A stretch of DNA of 64,000 nt, from contig JADKDV010000001.1 of the NCBI GenBank assembly GCA_016718315.1, positions 1,240,001 to 1,304,000 of the forward strand, given 5' to 3'. The translations under genes were made by a program, and so were the position numbers. This document shows positions 1 to 7,918 of this stretch, in pieces. The stretch is from Candidatus Obscuribacter sp. Lineage in GTDB: Bacteria; Cyanobacteriota; Vampirovibrionia; Obscuribacterales; Obscuribacteraceae. The first letter of the stretch is position 1; every line of letters begins with the position of its first letter. Below the pieces are notes generated by a model that worked only from the letters and a program-made list of their open reading frames with translations, searched no databases and was not told the origin of the DNA.

Positions 1-147
1 ATATGATGATATGAAACCTTCTCTGCGGAGAAGCTCAGCGATGGCAACTTTCTGCTTGGAGGCAGGCATTTCCACGGCCGAAGCCTGAACGCGAATGGCG
101 TTTCTGATACGTGTGAACATGTCCGAAATTGGATCTGTTACCGGCAT
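1..147 (-). CDS. rpsH: 30S ribosomal protein S8, N-terminal part (cut by window edge)
   Basis: Only the first 49 codons are present; the rest lies left of the window. The reverse strand reads MPVTDPISDMFTRIRNAI, the usual S8 N-terminus with its DPI-DM-TRIRNA signature. S8 binds the central domain of 16S rRNA and in other bacteria also acts as translational repressor of the spc operon. The ATG sits 10 bases after the rpsN stop, so it is the last gene of the S10/spc cluster visible here. Confidence 0.95.
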   Translation of the reverse strand, partial: MPVTDPISDMFTRIRNAIRVQASAVEMPASKQKVAIAELLRREGFISSY

Positions 148-157
148 TTGCTATCTC

Positions 158-364
158 CTACCAGCTAGATTTGGTGAGTCCAGGAATTAAACCATCGTGC
201 GCCATCTTTCTCAGGCAAAGGCGGCAAAGTCCAAAGTCACGGTAAAAACCGCGAGGACGTCCGCATATGCGACAGCGACTGTGCAAGCGCACCTTAGGAT
301 ACTTGCCTTTGGCAACAGCTTCCTGGCGCTTGTGCTCCTTGTCAATCATGGATGTTTTAGCCAC
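158..364 (-). CDS. rpsN: 30S ribosomal protein S14 type Z (zinc form)
   Basis: This 68-residue protein has the short zinc-binding S14 form. It carries C-x2-C-x12-C-x2-C (CRIC followed by CRLC), which the longer zinc-free S14 lacks. S14 sits in the head of the 30S subunit near S3 and S10. It lies between rplE and rpsH, its normal place. The N-terminus (MAKTSMIDKEHKRQE) is typical, so the ATG at 364 is a good start. A zinc-only S14 suggests dependence on zinc unless a zinc-free paralogue exists elsewhere. Confidence 0.96.
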   Translation of the reverse strand: MAKTSMIDKEHKRQEAVAKGKYPKVRLHSRCRICGRPRGFYRDFGLCRLCLRKMAHDGLIPGLTKSSW

Positions 365-407
365 GTTGTACGTTCCTCTCCTTGGACTTTTTTAGACTAA
401 CTATTGA

Positions 408-962
408 CTACGACGGGGAATTTGATTTTTTGAAAGGCATACCGAGGGCGGCGAGTAGTGCATGCGCCTCCTGGTCTGTGCGGGCAGTGGTGACGATGGA
501 AATATCCATGCCTCTTACTGCATCGATTTGCTCATAGTTGATTTCAGGAAAAATGAGCTGCTCTTTGATACCAACGGAGAAATTACCGCGACCATCGAAA
601 GAACGAGAAGATAGACCACGGAAATCGCGGATGCGAGGCAACGCTATGTGGATGAGTTTGGCGAGGAAGTCGTACATACGTTTGCCGCGAAGGGTAACGG
701 ATGTGCCGACAGGCTGACCTTTTCTCAGTTTGAAGGTAGCGATTGACTTGCGAGCGCGATTGACGACGGGCTTTTGACCGGCAATAGTTGCCAACTCTTT
801 GACACCGCTGTCGATGGCTTTAGCATTGTTAGCTGCTTCACCAAGACCCATGTTGATTACAACTTTGACTACGCGTGGGACTTGCATCTCATTTGAGTAG
901 TTAAATTGCTTTGTCAGATGGGGCCTGACTTGCTTTTCGTAATTGTCTTTGATATCGAGCAT
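408..962 (-). CDS. rplE: 50S ribosomal protein L5
   Basis: The 184 residues match the usual L5 length. The N-terminal MNMGLGEA-type segment (VINMGLGEAANNAK) and the internal RDFRGLSSRSFDGRGN segment are characteristic of L5. L5 binds 5S rRNA and contacts the P-site tRNA in the central protuberance of the 50S subunit. It follows rplX by 54 bases and precedes rpsN by 43 bases in the standard spc order. The C-terminus ends in a short polar tail. Confidence 0.97.
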   Translation of the reverse strand: MLDIKDNYEKQVRPHLTKQFNYSNEMQVPRVVKVVINMGLGEAANNAKAIDSGVKELATIAGQKPVVNRARKSIATFKLRKGQPVGTSVTLRGKRMYDFLAKLIHIALPRIRDFRGLSSRSFDGRGNFSVGIKEQLIFPEINYEQIDAVRGMDISIVTTARTDQEAHALLAALGMPFKKSNSPS

Positions 963-1016
963 TTCTTTTTTCCTGTTTACTTACTTGAACGGTCTTTGTC
1001 GTCCAAAACTTTTTAA

Positions 1017-1475
1017 TTACTCTAGACCGAGTTTTTTACGGCTCTCAGCTCTTACGGGCTTTTTGAGTTCGTTGGAATAGAGCATTACTTTTGAAGCGAA
1101 GATAGGGGCTTCTTCTTTGATGATGCCGCCCTTACTACCGCCCATTGCTGCTTTCGATTTCTCGTGGCGAGTGACGATATTGACGCCTTCAACAACTACC
1201 TTGCCAGTTTTTGGGAAAACTTTGAGGACTTTGCCGATTTTGCCTCTGTCGCCTTCAAGCTTGGTGCCATCTTTTTTAGTGCGAGTACGAGCACCGGAGA
1301 CAACCATGACGAGGTCGCCGCGCTTGACGTGCACATTTGGTACCAGGTTGGTGGCAGCCGGCTTAACGAGAGCGCGGGAGACAACTACCTTGTTGCCCAT
1401 CTTTGATTTTGTTTTGATGGGTGAATTGGTCAGCCTATAAGATTTCTTGGCTGCATCCTTTTTATTGGCGGTCAT
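1017..1475 (-). CDS. rplX: 50S ribosomal protein L24 with N-terminal extension
   Basis: L24 initiates 50S assembly by binding 23S rRNA near the exit tunnel. Residues about 48-110 contain the KOW-type segment (VKRGDLVMVVSGARTRTKKDG and the following KGKIGKV-like stretch), then the VEGVNIVTRHEK motif. At 152 residues it is longer than the common ~105: roughly 40-45 basic residues precede the KOW segment. No internal methionine beyond M26 gives a better start, and the gene begins only 2 bases after rplN, so the long form may be real. A start at M26 would still leave an extension. Confidence 0.93.
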   Translation of the reverse strand: MTANKKDAAKKSYRLTNSPIKTKSKMGNKVVVSRALVKPAATNLVPNVHVKRGDLVMVVSGARTRTKKDGTKLEGDRGKIGKVLKVFPKTGKVVVEGVNIVTRHEKSKAAMGGSKGGIIKEEAPIFASKVMLYSNELKKPVRAESRKKLGLE

Positions 1476-1477
1476 TT

Positions 1478-1846
1478 TTAGAGCACCTCCGGAGCCAGCG
1501 AAATGATCTTGGTGAAGTTTTTGTCGCGCAGTTCACGAGCGATAGGTCCGAAAACGCGAGTACCCTTTGGGTTGCCATCTTTTTGCACGATGACGGCAGC
1601 ATTGTCGTCAAATCTGATAGTGGAGCCGTCGGCGCGCTTGACGTTATTTGTCACACGTACTACGACGCAACGCACTACTTCGGATTTTTTGACGGGCATA
1701 TTAGGTAGAGCGTCTTTAACTACGCCTACGATAACGTCGCCTACTGATGCGTATCTCTTGTTGGAGCCGCCCAGGACGCGGATGCACATGAGCTCACGAG
1801 CTCCGGTGTTATCTGCGCAGGTTAATCTTGTTTGTACCTGAATCAT
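1478..1846 (-). CDS. rplN: 50S ribosomal protein L14
   Basis: This is a full-length 122-residue L14. It begins MIQVQTRLTCADNTGARE and contains the GGSNKRYASVGDVIVG segment, both strongly conserved in the family. L14 lies at the subunit interface and contacts 16S rRNA. Its start overlaps the rpsQ stop by 4 bases and its stop is 2 bases before rplX, which indicates translational coupling inside the operon. Confidence 0.98.
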   Translation of the reverse strand: MIQVQTRLTCADNTGARELMCIRVLGGSNKRYASVGDVIVGVVKDALPNMPVKKSEVVRCVVVRVTNNVKRADGSTIRFDDNAAVIVQKDGNPKGTRVFGPIARELRDKNFTKIISLAPEVL

Positions 1847-2118
1847 TTGCTCGATACCTCACTTGCAGCATTCGAGATAGCGTGACCAGTTACTTCAATC
1901 ACATTCCATCTCTTGTCGCGAGAGATAGGAGGGCATTCTTCGATGCGCACAACATCTCCAACTTGACACTTGTTTTCGGGGTCATGAGCCTTAAACTTGC
2001 GTGTCTCGACCATTTGTTTTTCGTACTTGCGGTGTGGGAAACGGTTTATAACGGCAACTACTACCGTCTTATCCATTTTGTTGGATACAACCTTTCCGAC
2101 TAATACCTTCCTTGGCAT
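1843..2118 (-). CDS. rpsQ: 30S ribosomal protein S17
   Basis: The 91-residue product starts MPRKVLVGKVVSNKMDKTVVV, the classic S17 OB-fold opening, and continues with PHRKYEKQ and the KFKAHDPEN segment. S17 is a primary 16S rRNA binder in the 30S body. The last 4 bases overlap the rplN start codon. It lies 50 bases after rpmC. A short serine-rich tail extends past the conserved core. Confidence 0.97.
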   Translation of the reverse strand: MPRKVLVGKVVSNKMDKTVVVAVINRFPHRKYEKQMVETRKFKAHDPENKCQVGDVVRIEECPPISRDKRWNVIEVTGHAISNAASEVSSK

Positions 2119-2168
2119 TTTCTCGACCCCTTAAGCCTTGATGCTTTCTCTAAACGATTTTCTGTAAG

Positions 2169-2366
2169 TTAGCCTTTGACAGCTTCTTTTTCAGTTTGGA
2201 TTGTGAGCAGTTGAGCCAGTTGCTTGCGTGTTACGCGGAGTTTGGCTGGATTCTCAAGCTTTCTCATAGCCATTTGGAATCTCATTTCGACAATACTTTT
2301 TCTTGTCTCATCGATTCTTCCAACGAGCTCTTCTTTAGAGAGCTCTCTCATTTCTTTTACCTTCAT
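2169..2366 (-). CDS. rpmC: 50S ribosomal protein L29
   Basis: This 65-residue helical-hairpin protein begins MKVKEMRELSKEEL and contains the RFQMAMRKLENPAKLR segment of L29. L29 lies at the polypeptide exit tunnel, where trigger factor and SRP dock. Its ATG overlaps the rplP stop by 4 bases. A strong GGAGGAG ribosome binding site lies within the end of rplP, which supports this start. Confidence 0.97.
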   Translation of the reverse strand: MKVKEMRELSKEELVGRIDETRKSIVEMRFQMAMRKLENPAKLRVTRKQLAQLLTIQTEKEAVKG

Positions 2367-2788
2367 TGGGCAGCTCCTCCGGCATGTCTTTCAACTACGC
2401 GGCATTTGACAGGCAGCTTTTGAGCAGCGAGCTCAAGAGCGTGGTGAGCATCTTTTTGAGCAACACCGGACATTTCAAACATGACTCTGCCGGTTTTGAC
2501 TACAGCTACCCAAAACTCTGGATTACCTTTACCTGATCCCATACGGGTTTCAGCAGCTTTCTTAGATACTGATTTATCAGGAAAAACGCGGATCCACATT
2601 TTGCCGCCACGTCTGACGCTTCTGACCATGGCTTTACGTGCAGCTTCTATTTGACGAGAAGTAATCCAGGCTGGCTCCAGGACTTGTAGTCCGAAGTCGC
2701 CGAATTGAACTTCAACGCCTCTAGATTCAGCGCCACACATTCTGCCACGCTGATGCTTGCGATATTTGGTTCGCTTGGGCATTAGCAT
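2363..2788 (-). CDS. rplP: 50S ribosomal protein L16
   Basis: The 141-residue protein opens MLMPKRTKYRKHQRGRMCG and carries the L16 signatures RRGGKMWIRVFPDK and MGSGKGNPEFWVAVV. L16 supports the A-site region of the peptidyl transferase centre. ATGs at 2788 and 2782 are both possible; the first is used here because L16 proteins often begin MLxPKR. The gene starts 5 bases after rpsC and overlaps rpmC by 4 bases. Confidence 0.97.
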   Translation of the reverse strand: MLMPKRTKYRKHQRGRMCGAESRGVEVQFGDFGLQVLEPAWITSRQIEAARKAMVRSVRRGGKMWIRVFPDKSVSKKAAETRMGSGKGNPEFWVAVVKTGRVMFEMSGVAQKDAHHALELAAQKLPVKCRVVERHAGGAAQ

Positions 2789-2793
2789 TGTTC

Positions 2794-3543
2794 TTAACCT
2801 GCCTTCCTGGATCTACGACCAGACTTGACGGGACCCCTGGCTTCGTTGCGAGGACCCTCTTGGGACCGTTCTGATTGCGTTTTGATATTTGGCGGAGACC
2901 ATTGACCTGGCTCGAGTTCACCTCTGAATACCCAGACTTTGACACCAATGATGCCCATCAAGGTATTACCTTCAGCGGTGGCATAGTCGATATCAGCGCG
3001 CAGAGTTTGCAGCGGGATACGACCTTCTTTAGCCCATTCGGTACGAGCGATTTCTGCACCACCGAGACGTCCGGCAACCATGATTTTTACACCAACGGCT
3101 CCAGCTCTCATGCAGCGTTGCATCGCTTGCTTCATGGCACGGCGGAAAGCAACGCGCTTTTCTAATTGCTGAGCAATTGATTCGGCAACGAGCTTAGCTT
3201 CCAGGTCCACGCGATTAACTTCGAGGATATTGATTTTGACATCAAGACCAACGCGCTTAATCATGCCTTTGATTTTTTGACTCAAAGTCTCGATACCTTG
3301 TCCGCCTTTACCAACTACAACGCCTGGTCTGGCGGTGAAGATGTCGACGGTAATGTGATCGGCTTTGCGTGAGATTTCAACTTTGCTAACGCCAGCACCA
3401 GCGAGCTCTTTTTTGAGGAAAGTTCTCAGTCTGTAGTCCTCTTCGATAAGCGGAGCAACATCTTTCTTTTGAACAAACCAATTAGAAGCCCAGCCCCGGT
3501 GAATACCGACGCGGAAACCTACAGGATTTACTTTCTGACCCAA
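2794..3543 (-). CDS. rpsC: 30S ribosomal protein S3 (TTG start)
   Basis: The product has 249 residues. It begins MGQKVNPVGFRVGIHRGW and has the KH-domain segment RPGVVVGKGGQGIE and the C-terminal signature EIARTEWAKEGRIPLQTLRA. S3 helps form the mRNA entry channel and its helicase activity. The start codon is TTG, preceded by GAGGAG at about 8 bases, which fixes the start. A basic, polar tail of about 30 residues makes it somewhat longer than the E. coli protein. Confidence 0.97.
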   Translation of the reverse strand: MGQKVNPVGFRVGIHRGWASNWFVQKKDVAPLIEEDYRLRTFLKKELAGAGVSKVEISRKADHITVDIFTARPGVVVGKGGQGIETLSQKIKGMIKRVGLDVKINILEVNRVDLEAKLVAESIAQQLEKRVAFRRAMKQAMQRCMRAGAVGVKIMVAGRLGGAEIARTEWAKEGRIPLQTLRADIDYATAEGNTLMGIIGVKVWVFRGELEPGQWSPPNIKTQSERSQEGPRNEARGPVKSGRRSRKAG

Positions 3544-3582
3544 CTTAGTTGCTCCTCGTTAATAAGATGCTTACAGATGACA

Positions 3583-3930
3583 TTAGATGTCTGAGAGTTT
3601 AAGAGTGATGTGGCTGGTGCGCTTGAGGATGGGATAAGCCCGACCTCTGGCGCGAGGTTGGAAGCGCTCTTGAGTAGGACCGCCATCGCAGAAAGCTTCG
3701 ACAACTTTGAAGTTATCGGCATCGCTTTCGGTGACCGGGTTTTGCTCTGAGTGCACCAGGTTAGAAACGGCGGAGTGAAGAAGTTTTTCGACAACTCTTG
3801 CTGCTTCGTAAGGCATAAATCTCAGCATAACGCGAGCTTTGCCGACTTCTTTGCCGCGAATCTCGTTGACCACGCGACGCACCTTACGTGGTGACATGCG
3901 GATCCATTTTGCGCAAACTTTGCTTTCCAT
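3583..3930 (-). CDS. rplV: 50S ribosomal protein L22
   Basis: The 115-residue product contains the L22 features WIRMSPRKVRRVVNEIRG at the N-terminus and FQPRARGRAYPILKRTSHI in the C-terminal beta hairpin. That hairpin lines the exit tunnel and is the site of macrolide-resistance changes. It sits 5 bases after rpsS and 39 before rpsC, the canonical order. Confidence 0.97.
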   Translation of the reverse strand: MESKVCAKWIRMSPRKVRRVVNEIRGKEVGKARVMLRFMPYEAARVVEKLLHSAVSNLVHSEQNPVTESDADNFKVVEAFCDGGPTQERFQPRARGRAYPILKRTSHITLKLSDI

Positions 3931-3935
3931 GAGAC

Positions 3936-4217
3936 TTATCCTCTCTTGGCAGATTTCTCACCGCCAGCGTGACCCTTGAATGATCTGGTGAGCGCAAACT
4001 CTCCCAGACGATGGCCAATCATTTGCTCCGTAACATAGACGGGCACATGCTTGCGACCATTGTAAACAGCAATTGTATGACCGATCATTTCGGGCACGAT
4101 CATTGATGCACGTGACCACGATTTGATAACGCGTTTGTCACCTTTTTTGTTCATCTCTTCGACTTTCTTAGCCAATGAGACATGTACAAAAGGTCCCTTT
4201 TTAAGCGATCGAGACAC
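3936..4217 (-). CDS. rpsS: 30S ribosomal protein S19
   Basis: This 93-residue protein begins MSRSLKKGPFVHVSL and has the signature GHTIAVYNGRKHVPVYVTEQM followed by IGHRLGEFALTR. S19 forms part of the 30S head with S13. It lies 9 bases after rplB. Nothing unusual is seen. Confidence 0.98.
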   Translation of the reverse strand: MSRSLKKGPFVHVSLAKKVEEMNKKGDKRVIKSWSRASMIVPEMIGHTIAVYNGRKHVPVYVTEQMIGHRLGEFALTRSFKGHAGGEKSAKRG

Positions 4218-4226
4218 AGTATCCTC

Positions 4227-5057
4227 CTACTTTGTTCTGCGCTTGACGATGAAACGATCCGAGGTGTTGGCCTTGCCACGACGGGTCTTGTAACCCATGG
4301 CAGGTTTGCCCCACGGAGTTTGCGGCTTGCCGCCGATTGGCGACTTGCCTTCACCGCCGCCGTGCGGGTGGTCGATGGGGTTCATAGCAACACCGCGGTT
4401 AGCAGGCTTGATACCCATCCAGCGCTTACGACCGGCTTTACCGATACGCAAGTTTTTGGCATCGGGGTTACCGAGCTGACCTATTGTTGCCATGCACTCC
4501 ATGTGCACCATACGCATTTCGCCGGAGGGCAAACGCAAAGTTGCATATTTGCCTTCTTTAGCAAGTAGCTGAATTTGAGCACCAGCGGATCTACCAAGCT
4601 GACCGCCACGTCCAAGTGTCAGCTCCACGTTGTGGATCATCGTACCTAGAGGAATAGCGCGCAACGGCAAAGCGTTACCGGTCTGGATTTCGGCACTGGG
4701 GCCGGACATAATTTTGTCGCCAACCTTGGTTCCAAGAGGAGCCAGGATGTAGCGTTTTTCACCGTCTGCATATTGCACTAGGCAAATACGGCAGTTACGG
4801 TTTGGATCGTATTCAACGGTAGTGATAGTACCGGGGACATCATGTTTGTCGCGTTTGAAGTCGATAACACGATAGGCTTTTTTGTGACCGCCACCGATAT
4901 GTCTTACGGTCAAACGTCCCTGGTTGTTACGACCACCGGACTTTTTGATTGGGCGGAGCAGAGATCTTTCAGGTTTGTCTGTGGTTATGTCCGAAAAATC
5001 GGCCAGAGACATATTCCTGCGTCCTGCTGAGGTTGGATTCACTTTGCGGGTAGGCAT
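4227..5057 (-). CDS. rplB: 50S ribosomal protein L2
   Basis: This is a full-length 276-residue L2. It shows GGRNNQGRLTVRHIGGGHK near residue 42 and the highly conserved C-terminal segment MNPIDHPHGGGEGKSPIGG that reaches towards the peptidyl transferase centre. L2 is needed for subunit association and tRNA binding. It follows rplW with a 71-base gap, the widest spacing inside this operon, and precedes rpsS by 9 bases. Confidence 0.98.
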   Translation of the reverse strand: MPTRKVNPTSAGRRNMSLADFSDITTDKPERSLLRPIKKSGGRNNQGRLTVRHIGGGHKKAYRVIDFKRDKHDVPGTITTVEYDPNRNCRICLVQYADGEKRYILAPLGTKVGDKIMSGPSAEIQTGNALPLRAIPLGTMIHNVELTLGRGGQLGRSAGAQIQLLAKEGKYATLRLPSGEMRMVHMECMATIGQLGNPDAKNLRIGKAGRKRWMGIKPANRGVAMNPIDHPHGGGEGKSPIGGKPQTPWGKPAMGYKTRRGKANTSDRFIVKRRTK

Positions 5058-5128
5058 TTACTCGTTCCTTTAATTAGCCTTCTGATTCCCATTACTGTGG
5101 GCTCTTCAGTTATTCGCCAGTTCAGCTA

Positions 5129-5434
5129 CTAGGCGGTGAAGAGCTCGAGCGCGTCACCAGATACGGTGACAATCGCTTTCTTACTATCTTTGGGGAAACG
5201 TCCATGACGTTTGCTTCTTCTGAAGCGACCGCGGATAGCAGAGGTGTTGACTGAAATGATTTCAGTGTTGGACTTTGGATACAGCTCTTTGAGGATTTCT
5301 TTGAGCGCCTGGGCAATTTCTACCTTGTTGGCGTCTTTGAGTACTTCAAAGGTGTATTGTCCGAATTCCATCTGAGCAGCGGATTTTTCCGTAATCAGAG
5401 GACGGAGGATGATTTGCGAATGACGTTTGTTCAT
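5129..5434 (-). CDS. rplW: 50S ribosomal protein L23
   Basis: The 101-residue product contains ILRPLITEKSAAQME near the start and the YTFEVLKDANKVEIAQAL segment. Both are typical of L23, which sits at the tunnel exit and docks SRP and trigger factor. It follows rplD by 2 bases. The C-terminal half (RGRFRRSKRHGRFP) is basic and fits the rRNA-binding part. Confidence 0.97.
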   Translation of the reverse strand: MNKRHSQIILRPLITEKSAAQMEFGQYTFEVLKDANKVEIAQALKEILKELYPKSNTEIISVNTSAIRGRFRRSKRHGRFPKDSKKAIVTVSGDALELFTA

Positions 5435-5436
5435 CT

Positions 5437-6282
5437 TTAGGCGTCCTTCTTAGTCGATTTGGTGGTCTTCTTAGCAGGAGCTTCTTTGTCTGCAGCTGCT
5501 TTCTTAGGAGCGGCTTCTTTTTTAGGAGCAGCTTCTTTTTTCTCTTTGGCAGGAGCCTTTTCAGCTTTTTCCTTAACTGGCTTTTCAGCCACTTCGGATT
5601 TAGCTGTCTTCACTTTGGCTACTTTCTCGCCAGCTTGCTCTTCTTTTGTAGATTTGAAGCGATCGGTGATTGCTTCGAGAGTGCGGCTATTGGTGAGGAT
5701 AGCTTCAGCGTGAAGGAGATCTTTGACGTTCAAGTTGGAAGCGCGGATAACAACGACACCATCGATATTTCTGGCGGCGCGCTCCACTCTCTTGCATGCG
5801 TCACATGCATAATCGAGAATTACCAGCACTTTTTTGTCGGTCAAGTTGAGGTCTTTGAGAACTTGAGCAAACTGCTTGGTTTTAGCTTCGGTAAATTTGT
5901 CGAAGTCCTGGACTACAACAATGTTTTCGCTTTGAGCTGCAAGCGCTGACTTGAGAGCCAGGACGCGTTGCTTCTTAGGCATAGCGATTGAATAATCACG
6001 TGGCTTAGGTCCGAAGGTGACACCACCACCAGCCCACAATGGTGAACGGATGGAGCCAGCTCTTGCGCGGCCTGTACCTTTTTGACGCCAGGGCTTGCGA
6101 CCACCACCACGTACTTCAGAACGGGTTTTGGTATTAGCACTGCCTCTTCTGGCATTAGCCAATTGTCTGATCAAAGCGCTGTGAAGCACTCCAACGTTTG
6201 GCTCGATAGCAAATACGTCAGCAGCCAATTCCAGGTCGCTTACTTTTTTGCCTTTGAGATCTACAACTTGAGCGGATGTCAT
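5437..6282 (-). CDS. rplD: 50S ribosomal protein L4 with Lys/Ala-rich C-terminal tail
   Basis: Residues 1 to about 210 are a standard L4, with the NARRGSANTKTRSEVRGGG loop and the WRQKGTGRARAGSIRSP signature. L4 has a tunnel-lining loop and in E. coli also represses the S10 operon. From about residue 211 to 281 the protein runs into a low-complexity Lys/Ala/Glu tail with repeats such as KKEAAPKK. The reading frame is open through the tail to the stop, 2 bases before rplW. The tail has no counterpart in typical L4. Confidence 0.96.
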   Translation of the reverse strand: MTSAQVVDLKGKKVSDLELAADVFAIEPNVGVLHSALIRQLANARRGSANTKTRSEVRGGGRKPWRQKGTGRARAGSIRSPLWAGGGVTFGPKPRDYSIAMPKKQRVLALKSALAAQSENIVVVQDFDKFTEAKTKQFAQVLKDLNLTDKKVLVILDYACDACKRVERAARNIDGVVVIRASNLNVKDLLHAEAILTNSRTLEAITDRFKSTKEEQAGEKVAKVKTAKSEVAEKPVKEKAEKAPAKEKKEAAPKKEAAPKKAAADKEAPAKKTTKSTKKDA

Positions 6283-6304
6283 TTTTCTTCTCTCTTAAAA
6301 CAGA

Positions 6305-6943
6305 TTAGTTCCACTTGGATTTTGAAGCGGTGACAACAACGAGGCCGCCATCACAACCAGGAATAGAGCCCTTAACAAGCAAGAGACCTTTTTCCGCATC
6401 CACTCTCACCACTTTGAGGTGGCGAGCACAAGCATTTTCGTCGCCCATGTGACCAGGCATAGCCAGACCACGGAAGACGCGACCGGGGGTGGTACCAGCA
6501 CCGATAGAACCCATGGATCTGTGAAACTTAGATCCGTGACTCATCGGTCCACGACCGTGGTTATAACGTTTGATTGTGCCCTGGAAGCCTTTACCAATTG
6601 AGCGTCCGCGCACATCGACCAGCATTCCTACTGTCAAAAGTTCGGCAACTTTGAGGGCTTCGCCGACGGTGAAGGAGGCAGCATCGGCCACTCTGTACTC
6701 TTTAAGAGGTTTGAGAGGAGCCAGATCCTTTTTCTTGAAATTGCCCAATTCGGGCTTGTTGAGCTTGCGCTCAAGCACTTTAAAGCCGCCGATTTGAACA
6801 GCTTCATAGCCATTCTTGGCTTTGGTCTTGGTGTCTGTGACGATATTCTCGCCCAGTTGAACCACAGTCACGGGTACGGCCAGACCATTCTCATCGAATA
6901 TCTGGGTCATTCCGACCTTTTTGCCCATTACGCCTAATGTCAT
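6305..6943 (-). CDS. rplC: 50S ribosomal protein L3
   Basis: The 212-residue protein begins MTLGVMGKKVGMTQIFDE and contains the L3 signatures GKGFQGTIKRYNHGRGPMSH and MPGHMGDENACARHL. L3 helps start 50S assembly, and its long loop approaches the peptidyl transferase centre. In proteobacteria a Gln in the GHMG region is methylated by PrmB; here that position is Asp (MGDEN) rather than the Gln of MGxxQ. It follows rpsJ by 41 bases. Confidence 0.97.
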   Translation of the reverse strand: MTLGVMGKKVGMTQIFDENGLAVPVTVVQLGENIVTDTKTKAKNGYEAVQIGGFKVLERKLNKPELGNFKKKDLAPLKPLKEYRVADAASFTVGEALKVAELLTVGMLVDVRGRSIGKGFQGTIKRYNHGRGPMSHGSKFHRSMGSIGAGTTPGRVFRGLAMPGHMGDENACARHLKVVRVDAEKGLLLVKGSIPGCDGGLVVVTASKSKWN

Positions 6944-6984
6944 CGTCTCAGTCCTTCTAATTCGCGTCTCTGTCTCGTTCTAGA

Positions 6985-7338
6985 TTAGAGCTTTACTTCA
7001 ATGTCCACGCCAGCCGGCAAATCGAGGCGCATCAGCGCATCAGCAGTGGTAGGTGTGGGGTCATTGATGTCAATCAATCTCTTGTGCACTCTGATCTCGA
7101 AGTGTTCACGTGACTTTTTGTCGACGTGAGGTGAGCGCAGAACGCAATAAATACGTTTTCTTGTCGGCAAAGGTACGGGACCACATACGGTGGCACCGGT
7201 ACGCTTGGCTGTGTCGACGATCTGATCGGAAGACTTATCGAGCAGTCTGTGGTCGTAAGACTTCAAGCGAATTCTGATTCGTTGCACTTTGGCTGAACCT
7301 TGTGCACCGTCTGTCTTGGGGTTTTTGGCACGTGCCAT
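6985..7338 (-). CDS. rpsJ: 30S ribosomal protein S10, first gene of the operon
   Basis: The core begins QRIRIRLKSYDHRLLD and includes GPVPLPTRKRIYCVLRSPHVDKKSREHFE, both diagnostic of S10. S10 also serves in transcription antitermination as NusE. At 117 residues it has an extra N-terminal stretch of about 15 residues (MARAKNPKTDGAQG). The ATG at 7338 has AGGGAG upstream and no other ATG is available, so the extension is probably translated. Being first after a 580-base gap, it marks the operon's promoter side. Confidence 0.97.
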   Translation of the reverse strand: MARAKNPKTDGAQGSAKVQRIRIRLKSYDHRLLDKSSDQIVDTAKRTGATVCGPVPLPTRKRIYCVLRSPHVDKKSREHFEIRVHKRLIDINDPTPTTADALMRLDLPAGVDIEVKL

Positions 7339-7918
7339 CTCGTCAGTCTCTCCCTGGTTCTGTATAGAACGTCGTTTTGCTTTACGGGACCTACTATTGC
7401 CGCCAATTCATCTGGTCTGGCGGAACAGCCTCTCGCAGAAACGCAGGAAACCCGCATGTCCACGAGATATCGTTTGACCAGTCAATCTCTTCTTCGTCTG
7501 TCCTCTAGTAAGCTCGCATTAGCTGCGTCTTATATTCGAGGACGGCACGGAATGACCGTTCTGGCGAACGAACCACCCATTGTACATATACGACATAGAC
7601 CGACAGAGTAAATTTATCTCACCTTTGGTTATCAAGCAGGAACGCCAAAAACGGCATCACCTCTTGTCAGCCTAAAACCCTGACCATTTGGGCATATACG
7701 CACCTGCTATAAAACCAGGTGATGCAATAACGCCTTTATTACTAGCGTTAACAACTGCAACACAAAATCACACTAAAACCAGTGCTTTTAGACAAACCTG
7801 GCAGTCTCAACAATGCCTTAAGATTTACATTTCGATCAAAACTAAGGCGCCAAAATCTGAGGCCGCTATCTATATAGATGCACTAAGCTAATAGCCCCAG
7901 CAATTTGCAAAGACTTAT
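7339..7918. other. Divergent intergenic region, S10 operon leader on the minus side
   Basis: No convincing gene lies in this 580-base gap. On the minus strand it must hold the S10 operon promoter and leader. One hairpin is visible: a 6-base stem CCGCCA (7400-7405) with TGGCGG (7418-7423). A second is CACCTG (7701-7706) with CAGGTG (7716-7721). I could not find a strong -35/-10 pair for either direction. Short open frames here have no ribosome binding site or family features. Confidence 0.5.

Noticed and set aside
7688..7891. Short plus-strand open frame before the TPR gene
   Set aside because: It has no ribosome binding site, no family features and unusual composition.
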